DNA of 6,867 nt from Thermoguttaceae bacterium (GCA_017549085.1 JAFYVO010000433.1:1-6867), one strand, 5' to 3'; counted from the stretch's first letter, positions 1 to 6,501 are shown. The notes: generated from the letters alone by a model not told the origin. Program-made: numbers and translations.

Positions 1-194
1 CGCTCCTGCAACGCGTTTTCGTTTGAGATTGGCGTCGCGGCGACTCGGTTGAGAACGAAACGGAGGCGCGCAAAAACGACGATAAGGAATAACGACGAAC
101 GCGTCGCGGTTTTTCGGGGCCCGAAACGACTCCGAAGGAATAATCTTGCTTGCGTAAGTCGCAAAACGGCGGCTGTTAGAAATTGCGCTCAATA
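1..194. other. Left-edge stretch with no supportable gene
   Basis: I see no ATG on either strand and no ribosome-binding site leading to a credible start. One plus-strand frame is open from base 1 to the stop at 193-195. Its later part is rich in arginine and uses AGG, AGA and ATA codons, unlike the real genes here, so at most a few residues of a gene tail could be present. A small near-perfect palindrome, TTTCGGG-G-CCCGAAA, sits at 112-126, and AAGGAATAA occurs twice (84-92 and 135-143). Neither has an assignable function. Confidence 0.5.
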
Positions 195-234
195 AAAAAC
201 GACGGAAAAAGCGTTCGCCTCTTCCGTCGTTTTT
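195..234. terminator. Bidirectional Rho-independent terminator
   Basis: A perfect 13-base-pair inverted repeat has arms at 195-207 and 222-234 and a 14-base loop. The outer part of each arm is an A or T run flanking a GC-rich core (CGACGG/CCGTCG), so a U-tract follows the hairpin in either direction. It lies about 80 bases past the nifJ stop and is the most likely end of the nifJ transcript. It could equally end a convergent transcript entering from the left edge. Confidence 0.8.
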
Positions 235-244
235 CGTTTCTTGC

Positions 245-290
245 GTCGACCAAAGCGCGAACCGTTTTTACGACTCGCGCTTTCGTCGGC
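245..290. repeat. Hairpin downstream of nifJ
   Basis: Arms at 245-260 and 275-290 pair over 15 of 16 positions. The core is AAAGCGCGA/TCGCGCTTT, then one C-C mismatch, then six further pairs including one G-T wobble. There is no T-tract on the exit side for either strand, so it is not a classical terminator. It may protect the 3' end of the nifJ mRNA or add to transcription slowing ahead of the terminator at 195-234. Confidence 0.55.
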
Positions 291-317
291 TAACGGTTTA
301 AAACGTTTAAACCGTTA
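291..317. repeat. Inverted repeat that contains the nifJ stop codon
   Basis: TAACGGTTTAAA (291-302) and its exact reverse complement (306-317) form a perfect 12-base-pair stem with a 3-base loop. The nifJ stop codon (TTA on the plus strand at 315-317, TAA in the mRNA) is the last three bases of one arm. The stem is AT-rich in its middle and has no U-tract directly after it. Confidence 0.65.
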
Positions 318-3300
318 TTGCTTTTTGACTTCGGTCAACGCTTTGTAGTACTCGTAGCGCTTGTAGATTTCGTCTTGCGCTTGCGCTTCGTACGCGGCGG
401 CGGCGTCCGGGTTGATGCGTTTCAAGGACTTGAAGCGGTTTTGCTTCGCTTCGAAGTCTTTGAGCGTCCCTTCCGGCGCCTTGCTGGCGAGTTGGAACGG
501 TTTTTCCAAGCGCGGGTCGTACGACCAAAGCGGCCAGTAACCGCACTTGACGGCTTCTTTTTGAAGTTCCATACCGGTCTTCATGTCGATGCCTTGCGCG
601 ATGCAGTGCGAGTACGCGATAACGAGCGACGGGCCGTTGTACGATTCCGCCGCGACGAGCGTTTTGATCGCGTGCGCCGGGTTCGCGCCGAGCGAAATTT
701 GACCGACGAAGCACGTGCCGTAGGAAACGGCCATCATACCGAGGTCTTTCTTCGTCGTCGCTTTACCGCCCGCGGCGAATTTCGCGACCGCGCCCTTCGG
801 CGTCGATTTCGACGCTTGACCGCCGGTGTTCGAGTAGACTTCGGTGTCGAGGACGAGGATGTTGACGTCCTTCGTCGACGCGACGACGTGGTCGAGACCG
901 CCGTAGCCGATGTCGTAAGCCCAACCGTCGCCGCCGATGATCCAGGCGCTGCGGCGAACGAGGTAGTCGGCCGACATTTCGAGGAGCTTCGCTTGTTCGC
1001 AATCGCAGTTGAGTTCCGCGAGTTTCGCTTTAAGTTCTTTGACCCAAGCGCGTTGTTGCGCGATTTCGCCTTCGGTTTCTTGCTTGTTGCCGAGGAGATT
1101 TTCGACCAGCGCGTCGCCGAGTTGGTCTTTCTTCGCGGTCAAGATTTCCTTCATGAAGCCGACTTGTTGGTCGACCGCGGCGCGCATACCGAGACCGAAT
1201 TCGGCGTTGTCTTCGAACAAGGAGTTCGCCCAAGCCGGACCGCAACCGTCGGCGTTCGTCGTGTACGGCGTCGTCGGGAGGTTGCCGCCGTAAATCGAGG
1301 AGCAACCGGTCGCGTTCGCGATCAACATGCGGTCGCCGAAGAGTTGCGTAACGAGTTTGACGTAAGGCGTTTCGCCGCAACCCGCGCAGGAGCCCGAGAA
1401 CTCGAAGAGCGGGAGCAAGAGTTGCGAACCCTTGACGGTGTCGACCTTCGCTTTGGAGCGGTCGTAATCCGGAATCGTGAGGAAGTAATCCCAGTTGGCG
1501 CGTTCGGCGGCTTCGTTGGCGATCTTGTTTTGGAGGTTGATCGCTTTCTTGCCTTCCTTGTCGCCCTTGCCGTTGACCGGGCAGACGTAAACGCACATGC
1601 CGCAACCGGTGCAGTCGTCCGGCGCGACTTGGAGCGTGAATTTCTTGCCTTCGAATTCCTTCGTTTTCGCGTCGACCGATTTGAACGATTCCGGCGCGCC
1701 GTCGGCGGCGTCGTAAATCTTCATACGGATCGCGGCGTGCGGGCAGACGAGCGAGCAGTTGCCGCATTGGATGCAGGTTTCGCTATCCCAAATCGGAATG
1801 TCGATCGCGATGCCGCGTTTTTCGTATTTCGTCGTGCCGACCGGGAAGGTGCCGTCCGCCGTCGGGAGCATATCTTTGACGGTGAGTTCTTCGCCGCGCG
1901 AGGCCAAGATTTCGCCGAGGACGTTCGTAACGAATTCCGGCGCGTCGCCGACGACGCCGTTGCGACGGTGGAACGTCGACGTAACTTGTTTCGGGTAATC
2001 GACTTTTTCGAGCGCCGCGAGGGACGAGTCGACCGCCGCGTAGTTCTTTTGAACGATTTCGTCGCCCTTCTTGCCGTAAACCTTCTTAATACTGGCTTTG
2101 ATGTAGCCGATGCCTTCGTCGACCGGCATAAAGTCGCCGAGCTTGAAGAAGCAGGTTTCCATAACGGTGTTGATGCGACCGCCCATGCCCGCCGCTTTCG
2201 CGACTTTGACCGCGTCGACGACGTAGAATTCGAGTTCTTTCTCGACGATCTCTTGTTGGAGTTCGATCGGGAGGTGATCCCAAACTTCCGCGGCGCCGTA
2301 CGGAGCGTTCAAGAGGAACGTCCCGCCCTTGACGATCGTCGAGAGCATATCGAGCTTTTGCGTGAAGACGAATTGGTGGCACGCGACGAAATTCGCTTGG
2401 TAAATCAGGTACGAACCCTTGATCGGGCGCGGCGAGAAGCGGAGGTGCGAAACCGTAACGGCGCCGGCTTTCTTCGAGTCGTAAACGAAGTAGCCTTGGC
2501 TGAAGTTTTCGGTGTATTCGCCGACGATTTTCGTCGTTTCTTTGTTCGCGCCGACGGTGCCGTCGCTACCGAGACCGTAGAAGATGCAACGACGAACGTC
2601 GTCCGCTTCGGTCGAGAAGGTCGGATCGTAGTCGAGGCTGAGGTTCGTGAGGTCGTCTTTGACGCCGATCGTGAACTTTTTCTTCGGAGCGTCTTTCGCG
2701 AGTTCGTCGAAGATACCCTTGACCATCGCCGGGGTGAAGTCTTTCGACGCGAGGCCGTAACGACCGGCGGCGACGAACGGAAGTTCGCCTTCCCAGTTGC
2801 GAACGAGCGCGGAGAGAACGTCGAGGTAAAGCGGTTCGCCGCCGGCGCCCGGTTCCTTCGTGCGGTCGAGGACGGCGATTTTCTTGACCGTCTTCGGCAA
2901 CGCGGCGACGAACGCGGCTTCGTCGAACGGACGATAGAGGCGAACGTTGATCATACCGACGTTTTGGTCTTTACCGATGAAGTCGATGTATTCTTCGACG
3001 ATACCGCAACCGCTGGCCATCAAGACGATGACGTTTTCGGCGTTCGGGTCGCCGTAGTAGTCGAAAATGCGGTATTGGCGACCGGTCAACTTCGCGAATT
3101 TGTCCATTTCTTCTTGGACGATACCCGGGACGGCGTCGTAGGTCGGGTTGCAGGCTTCGCGACCTTGGAAGAAGACGTCCGGGTTTTGGGCGGTGCCGCG
3201 GATGACCGGGTGGTGCGGATTGAGGGCGCGTTCGCGGAAGTTGCGGACGGCGTCGAGGTCCATCATTTCGCGGACGGTCGATTCCGGAAGTTTTTCCAGT

Positions 3301-3851
3301 TTGTTGACTTCGTGCGAGGTGCGGAAACCGTCGAAGAAGTGCAGGAACGGGATGTGACTGCGGTGCGTGGCGGAGTACGAGATCATCGCCATATCGTGCG
3401 TTTCTTGGACGGTGCCGCCGCAGAGCATAGCCCAACCGCAGGAACGCGTCGCCAAAACGTCGGAGTGGTCGCCGAAGATCGAAAGCGCGTGCGAGGCGAT
3501 GCAGCGAGCCGTAACGTGGAAGACGGTCGGCGTTTGTTCGCCGGCGATCTTGAACATGTTCGGGATCATCAGGAGGAGACCTTGCGACGCCGTGAACGTG
3601 CAGGTCAGCGCGCCCGCTTGCAACGAGCCGTGAACGGCGCCCGCCGCCCCGGCTTCGCTTTGCATTTCAACGATTTGCGGAATCGTCCCGAAGAGGTTTT
3701 TCTTGCCTTTCGCGGCCCAATCGTCGGTCAATTCGCCCATCGTCGACGACGGCGTGATCGGGTAAATGGCCATAACTTCGTTGCAAAGATGCGCGATCAT
3801 CGCGGCGGCTTCGTTGCCGTCGCACATGACGAAGCGTTTTTCGTCGCTCAT
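315..3851 (-). CDS. nifJ: Pyruvate:ferredoxin (flavodoxin) oxidoreductase
   Basis: This 1178-residue single-chain PFOR oxidises pyruvate with CoA to acetyl-CoA and CO2 in the cytoplasm and passes two electrons to ferredoxin or flavodoxin. Visible landmarks, in order: YPITPSSTMGE (30-40) of the pyruvate/TPP domain; Glu66 in MQSEAGAAG; Arg116 in HVTARC. Two CxxCxxCxxxC ferredoxin motifs follow at Cys693/696/699/703 and Cys747/750/753/757. The proximal cluster is held by Cys822, Cys825, Cys850 and Cys1083. The TPP/Mg site is GDGWA (Asp975) and YSNTGGQ (Asn1008). All cofactor ligands known from the Desulfovibrio africanus enzyme are present. The protein ends where that enzyme's extra C-terminal oxygen-protecting domain would start, so it is probably oxygen-sensitive. 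The ATG is preceded by AGGAGA with a 5-base spacer. It has its own promoter and terminator and is probably monocistronic. The codon register contains no TTA, CTA or TCA codons, as expected for a strongly biased, highly expressed gene. Confidence 0.98.
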   Translation of the reverse strand: MSDEKRFVMCDGNEAAAMIAHLCNEVMAIYPITPSSTMGELTDDWAAKGKKNLFGTIPQIVEMQSEAGAAGAVHGSLQAGALTCTFTASQGLLLMIPNMFKIAGEQTPTVFHVTARCIASHALSIFGDHSDVLATRSCGWAMLCGGTVQETHDMAMISYSATHRSHIPFLHFFDGFRTSHEVNKLEKLPESTVREMMDLDAVRNFRERALNPHHPVIRGTAQNPDVFFQGREACNPTYDAVPGIVQEEMDKFAKLTGRQYRIFDYYGDPNAENVIVLMASGCGIVEEYIDFIGKDQNVGMINVRLYRPFDEAAFVAALPKTVKKIAVLDRTKEPGAGGEPLYLDVLSALVRNWEGELPFVAAGRYGLASKDFTPAMVKGIFDELAKDAPKKKFTIGVKDDLTNLSLDYDPTFSTEADDVRRCIFYGLGSDGTVGANKETTKIVGEYTENFSQGYFVYDSKKAGAVTVSHLRFSPRPIKGSYLIYQANFVACHQFVFTQKLDMLSTIVKGGTFLLNAPYGAAEVWDHLPIELQQEIVEKELEFYVVDAVKVAKAAGMGGRINTVMETCFFKLGDFMPVDEGIGYIKASIKKVYGKKGDEIVQKNYAAVDSSLAALEKVDYPKQVTSTFHRRNGVVGDAPEFVTNVLGEILASRGEELTVKDMLPTADGTFPVGTTKYEKRGIAIDIPIWDSETCIQCGNCSLVCPHAAIRMKIYDAADGAPESFKSVDAKTKEFEGKKFTLQVAPDDCTGCGMCVYVCPVNGKGDKEGKKAINLQNKIANEAAERANWDYFLTIPDYDRSKAKVDTVKGSQLLLPLFEFSGSCAGCGETPYVKLVTQLFGDRMLIANATGCSSIYGGNLPTTPYTTNADGCGPAWANSLFEDNAEFGLGMRAAVDQQVGFMKEILTAKKDQLGDALVENLLGNKQETEGEIAQQRAWVKELKAKLAELNCDCEQAKLLEMSADYLVRRSAWIIGGDGWAYDIGYGGLDHVVASTKDVNILVLDTEVYSNTGGQASKSTPKGAVAKFAAGGKATTKKDLGMMAVSYGTCFVGQISLGANPAHAIKTLVAAESYNGPSLVIAYSHCIAQGIDMKTGMELQKEAVKCGYWPLWSYDPRLEKPFQLASKAPEGTLKDFEAKQNRFKSLKRINPDAAAAYEAQAQDEIYKRYEYYKALTEVKKQ

Positions 3852-3856
3852 TTAAG

Positions 3857-3862
3857 TCTCCT
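3857..3862 (-). promoter_or_regulatory. Ribosome binding site of nifJ
   Basis: The plus strand reads TCTCCT, giving AGGAGA in the mRNA, five bases (CTTAA) before the ATG. This is a near-consensus Shine-Dalgarno and fixes the start at 3851, consistent with the conserved N-terminus of PFOR. Confidence 0.85.
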
Positions 3863-3919
3863 AGTAAAATATTCGTTCGGGGCGCCTCTATAAGGGCGTC
3901 GCAAGGAAGCGCGTTCCGG

Positions 3920-3953
3920 TCGCTAGCGATGAAAACGACGTTGATGAACGTCG
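3920..3953. repeat. Two palindromes in the nifJ leader
   Basis: A perfect 10-base palindrome TCGCTAGCGA lies at 3920-3929. Just beyond it a 7-base-pair stem, CGACGTT/AACGTCG with the 4-base loop GATG, lies at 3936-3953. Both fall between the proposed nifJ transcription start (near 3999) and its ribosome-binding site. They could be small mRNA hairpins or an operator; the sequence alone does not decide. Confidence 0.45.
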
Positions 3954-4005
3954 CGACTGGGACGGCGCGCGGGGCGGGCGTACCCGTCCTATATTTTTTG
4001 TTCCC

Positions 4006-4034
4006 ATTCTACCTCCAGTTTTGACTTTTGGCAA
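4006..4034 (-). promoter_or_regulatory. Probable sigma70-type promoter of nifJ
   Basis: Read on the minus strand, TTGCCA (4029-4034) and TAGAAT (4006-4011) are separated by exactly 17 bases. Transcription would start near 3999, giving a leader of about 148 bases. No Rex, FNR or HcpR-type full palindrome is apparent next to it. Confidence 0.65.
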
Positions 4035-4119
4035 GCGGGGGGAGCCGTTACTTTTACATTTCCGCCGACTTGCCGCGCGAGGAACCGACGTAAGCCGCGC
4101 GCTTTGCGCAGAGCGCCTA

Positions 4120-4155
4120 TTTTATCGCGAGCGAGGCGTATAAGGCGCGATAAAA
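4120..4155. repeat. Perfect 10-bp inverted repeat between the divergent promoters
   Basis: TTTTATCGCG (4120-4129) and CGCGATAAAA (4146-4155) are exact reverse complements around a 16-base centre. The centre and left flank also hold overlapping shorter complements (GCGCCT/AGGCGC), so alternative foldings exist. It lies upstream of both proposed promoters. It could be an operator for a dimeric regulator or the middle hairpin of an untranslated RNA ending at the hairpin at 4179-4206. Confidence 0.5.
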
Positions 4156-4178
4156 GTTTGGGTTGCTAAAAGAAAAGG

Positions 4179-4206
4179 GCCCGAGCGCGTAAAACGGGCG
4201 TTTTTT
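4179..4206 (+). terminator. Orphan Rho-independent terminator-like hairpin
   Basis: GCCCG (4179-4183) pairs with CGGGC (4195-4199) around an 11-base loop and is followed by GTTTTTT (4200-4206). An A run before the left arm could extend the stem into the T run. It points along the plus strand, but there is no plus-strand gene between the nifJ promoter and this site. It may end a short untranslated RNA or insulate the promoter at 4357-4385 from read-through. Confidence 0.5.
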
Positions 4207-4246
4207 CGGTTCCGGCGTTTTTGCGAGCGGGGACGGGCGAGAAAAA

Positions 4247-4352
4247 AAATTTAACGGCGAGGAAGTTTTTGCGGCGTCGCGAGCCGAAATTTAACGACGC
4301 TTGAGCGGGAAAAAATATTTTTTGCGAAGAAAATTTTGAGAAATTTTTAAAA
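4247..4352. promoter_or_regulatory. AT-rich upstream region with paired repeats
   Basis: This stretch is far richer in A and T than the rest of the window, with runs near 4310-4323, 4330-4337 and 4341-4352 ending just before the -35 box at 4357, as UP elements do. The decamer AAATTTAACG occurs at 4247-4256 and 4287-4296, exactly 40 bases apart. No known regulator motif is recognised. Confidence 0.4.
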
Positions 4353-4356
4353 CGTG

Positions 4357-4385
4357 TTGCTTTTTGGCGTCGGAGGCCTTATAAT
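4357..4385 (+). promoter_or_regulatory. Strong sigma70-type promoter of the Hcp-like gene
   Basis: TTGCTT (4357-4362) and a perfect TATAAT (4380-4385) are spaced 17 bases apart and preceded by an A/T-rich UP-like region. Transcription would begin near 4392, leaving a leader of roughly 220 bases before the start at 4615. Such a good match argues that the downstream gene is actively expressed. Confidence 0.75.
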
Positions 4386-4459
4386 AAGGTAAATGAGATT
4401 TTGAGACGTCAATTTAGGTAAAATGTGAATTAGCGAGTTAGGGACGCGTCGAGCAATTT

Positions 4460-4516
4460 TGAGGACGGTAGGGCGAAGCGGTCGCAACGGGCGGCTCGTT
4501 CGCTCGACCGTCTTTG
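4460..4516 (+). repeat. Long hairpin in the 5' leader of the Hcp-like gene
   Basis: Arms at 4460-4477 and 4499-4516 pair over 17 of 18 positions, with one A-G mismatch and a few G-U wobbles, around a 21-base loop. It lies inside the predicted leader transcribed from near 4392. A second smaller hairpin follows, CGACGCG (4539-4545) with CGCGTCG (4557-4563). CGAGGCGAGCG is repeated at 4530-4540 and 4548-4558. No T-tract follows, so attenuation by simple termination is not obvious. It matches no riboswitch class that I recognise. Confidence 0.5.
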
Positions 4517-4604
4517 CGTTTTACTTGGTCGAGGCGAGCGACGCGACCGAGGCGAGCGCGTCGGGCGGCCCGCTCTTCCTTATTTAGGGAACGTAGAAAG
4601 TAAC

Positions 4605-4609
4605 GGTGA
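4605..4609 (+). promoter_or_regulatory. Ribosome binding site deciding the Hcp-like start
   Basis: GGTGA, part of the extended anti-16S complement, ends five bases before the ATG at 4615. The in-frame GTG at 4606 lies inside this site and has only weaker purine stretches upstream. Both this spacing and the Hcp alignment favour 4615. Confidence 0.55.
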
Positions 4610-4614
4610 ACGAA

Positions 4615-6426
4615 ATGTTTGAAAATCGAAACGAACGAACGTCCGGAGCGCGCGTCGCCGAGGACCCGAAAACGCTACGTCTTCGGAATCAATTGCTCGC
4701 TTGGTGCAAACATATCGCGTCCGAGGCGGCGAAGGCGCTCGCGTGGGGGAACCGCAGCGTTCCGGTCGAGGACTTTTTATTGGAAGCGTTGGCGGCGGCG
4801 TCGCGTTCGTCGAGCGCGGACGCTCGAGAGTTGACGCGGCTGATTTTGAAGGCCGACCTTGTCTTTCAACTCGCCGAATATTTGGGGAATGAAAAAGAAC
4901 CCGAATATCAAGAAGATTTGGAAAAACAATTTCGCGAACAGGAGGCCGCCGCGCCCGCGCCCGACGACGCGACGATCGATGCGTTGGCGGCGCAAGGCGA
5001 AGAATACGACGCGGCGGCGCGTCTCGCTCGACTCGGCGCGGTCCCGTTCGGCTTGCACGAGACGATCGTCGACGGGTTGAAGGGCGTCGCGGCGTTGTTC
5101 GAACGAGCGACCAATTTGGGCGCCCGAACGATCGCGCGTCGCGAGTTCGAAGCGCAAGGACTTCGCGCTCGAGCGAAGGAGACGCGAGCCCGCGACGCTA
5201 AAGAAAAAGAGGCGAAGGCCGCGCTGATCGCCGAAGCGGATCGAATCGACGCGGAAGTCGAGCGTTGGCGAACGACGTCGCGCGCCGTCGTCGACGGGGT
5301 CGTCGAGACGCTCGCGGCGTCGGCGGCGGAGTCGACCGACGTCGACGCGTTGACGGACGCGGTCGAGAAGACCGGGCGTTTGGCGGCGGCGGCGTTGGAG
5401 TTGGTCGAAGTCGGGACGTTTCTCGAGTACGGCGCGCCGGTTCCGACGGTCGTTCGCGCGTCGGCGGCGGGCGGGAAGTGCGTCCTCTTTAGCGGCGACG
5501 ACTTCGACGTTTTGCTCGAACTTCTCGAACGGGCTGAAATTCGCGATTTGAACGTTTGGACGCGCGGCGAGGCGATCGCGGCGCACTCGTTCCCGGCGTT
5601 CAAAAAATTCAAGCGCTTGGCCGGGCATTACGGCGGCTCTTGGCTTGACCAACAGCGAGAAATGGGCGCGTTTCCGGGCGCGATTCTCGCCGCGTCGACT
5701 CCGCTCGAAACGCCGGACGAATCGTATCGCGATTACATCTTCACCGCCGGCGCGACCCGTTTGGACGGCGTCGCCGCGTTGGAACGCGACGCTTCCGGGA
5801 AACTCGATTTTGCGGAGCTGGTGCGCGCGTCGGTCGATTCTCCCGGTTTCCCCGAGACGCGAGGGAAGGGCGGGACCGAAAAGATCGCGGTCGGTTTCGG
5901 CGGCGACGGGCTCGACGGGATGATCGACAAACTGGCGCGAGCGTTCCGACAAGACCGAACGAAGCGCGTTTTTGTCGTCGGCGGCGAAGACGCGCCGGAC
6001 GGCGGAAGCGATTACTTTGCGAAGCTGTTCGACGCGATTCCGGCGGAGTCGGCGGTCGTTTCGTTCGGCGACGCGAAGTGCCGTTTCAACCGCAAACCGG
6101 CGCCGCCGACCGCGTTCGGAACGCCGAAAACGCTCGACTTGGGGCGCGTTTGCGACGCGGCGGCCGTTTTCCGATTCGCCGAGAAATTGGGCGGCGAGCT
6201 CGACCGCGAGCCCGCCGTTTCTCCGGTCGCGTTCTTCTTTAGCTGCTTCGACGAAACGTCGACGGCGGCGTTTTTGGCGGCGTTGGGGCTCGGGTATCGA
6301 CGCGTTTTCGTCGGCCCGACCGCGCCGAGCGCTTGGAAACCGGAGACGGTCGCGCTCTTCGCCGAGCGGTTCGGGGTTCGCGTCGTCGACGAGCCGACCG
6401 CCGACGTCGCCGCGGCGTTGAATTGA
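4615..6426 (+). CDS. Hybrid cluster protein (Hcp)-like protein lacking cluster ligands
   Basis: This 603-residue protein is a clear relative of Hcp, the anaerobic hydroxylamine/NO reductase. Family motifs include GGKCVLFSG (287-295 region), NVWTRGEAIAAH (313-324), KKFKRLAGHYG (330-340), RFN (490-492) and VGPTAPSAW near the C-terminus. Spacing from residue 295 onward is collinear with Desulfovibrio vulgaris Hcp. The metal ligands are mostly lost: positions equivalent to His244, Cys312, persulfide Cys406, Cys434, Cys459 and Glu494 read Asp295, Pro363, Glu458, Asp486, Val512 and Asp546; only Glu319 (Glu268) is kept. The N-terminal CxxC-type [4Fe-4S] motif is absent. Only five cysteines remain (31, 289, 489, 513, 544). 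The N-terminal half carries about 50 extra residues, including highly charged helices near 92-118 and 171-218. The ATG at 4615 is chosen because MFEN aligns with MFC of Hcp and GGTGA lies five bases upstream. A GTG at 4606 would add three residues. Activity as a reductase is unlikely; the role is unknown. Confidence 0.85.
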   Translation: MFENRNERTSGARVAEDPKTLRLRNQLLAWCKHIASEAAKALAWGNRSVPVEDFLLEALAAASRSSSADARELTRLILKADLVFQLAEYLGNEKEPEYQEDLEKQFREQEAAAPAPDDATIDALAAQGEEYDAAARLARLGAVPFGLHETIVDGLKGVAALFERATNLGARTIARREFEAQGLRARAKETRARDAKEKEAKAALIAEADRIDAEVERWRTTSRAVVDGVVETLAASAAESTDVDALTDAVEKTGRLAAAALELVEVGTFLEYGAPVPTVVRASAAGGKCVLFSGDDFDVLLELLERAEIRDLNVWTRGEAIAAHSFPAFKKFKRLAGHYGGSWLDQQREMGAFPGAILAASTPLETPDESYRDYIFTAGATRLDGVAALERDASGKLDFAELVRASVDSPGFPETRGKGGTEKIAVGFGGDGLDGMIDKLARAFRQDRTKRVFVVGGEDAPDGGSDYFAKLFDAIPAESAVVSFGDAKCRFNRKPAPPTAFGTPKTLDLGRVCDAAAVFRFAEKLGGELDREPAVSPVAFFFSCFDETSTAAFLAALGLGYRRVFVGPTAPSAWKPETVALFAERFGVRVVDEPTADVAAALN

Positions 6427-6501
6427 CGTCGACTTTGCCGATTTTGACGTGAAGCGGAGCCGGTTTTCGCGCCGATTCCGCCGAGCGTCGCGTTGCGAAC
6501 G

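Noticed and set aside
1..195. Open plus-strand frame running in from the left edge
   Set aside because: Its translation is basic and low in recognisable content, with AGG/AGA/ATA codons that the real genes avoid. Ending next to a bidirectional terminator is suggestive but not enough to call a gene tail.
318..3893. A 1191-residue plus-strand reading frame opposite nifJ
   Set aside because: It is the codon-register mirror of a fully conserved PFOR gene, is overloaded with Arg, Val, Phe and Asp, shows no domain I recognise, and follows from the lack of TTA/CTA/TCA codons in nifJ.
4021..4060. TTGACT at 4021-4026 as a plus-strand -35 box for an RNA
   Set aside because: No -10-like hexamer lies 15-19 bases downstream; the nearest candidate is about 22 bases away.
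4423..4430. TGTGAA-like half site suggestive of a CRP/FNR or HcpR operator
   Set aside because: Only one half is present, with no matching inverted half at the proper distance.
4777..5952. A 391-residue minus-strand frame opposite the Hcp-like gene
   Set aside because: It is in the same codon register as the sense gene, is arginine-rich, has no family motif and no proper ribosome-binding site, and the sense strand carries clear Hcp homology.
4615..6426. Calling this gene a functional hydroxylamine reductase (hcp)
   Set aside because: Similarity alone would give that name, but six of seven hybrid-cluster ligands and all four [4Fe-4S] cysteines are missing, so the known chemistry cannot be assigned.
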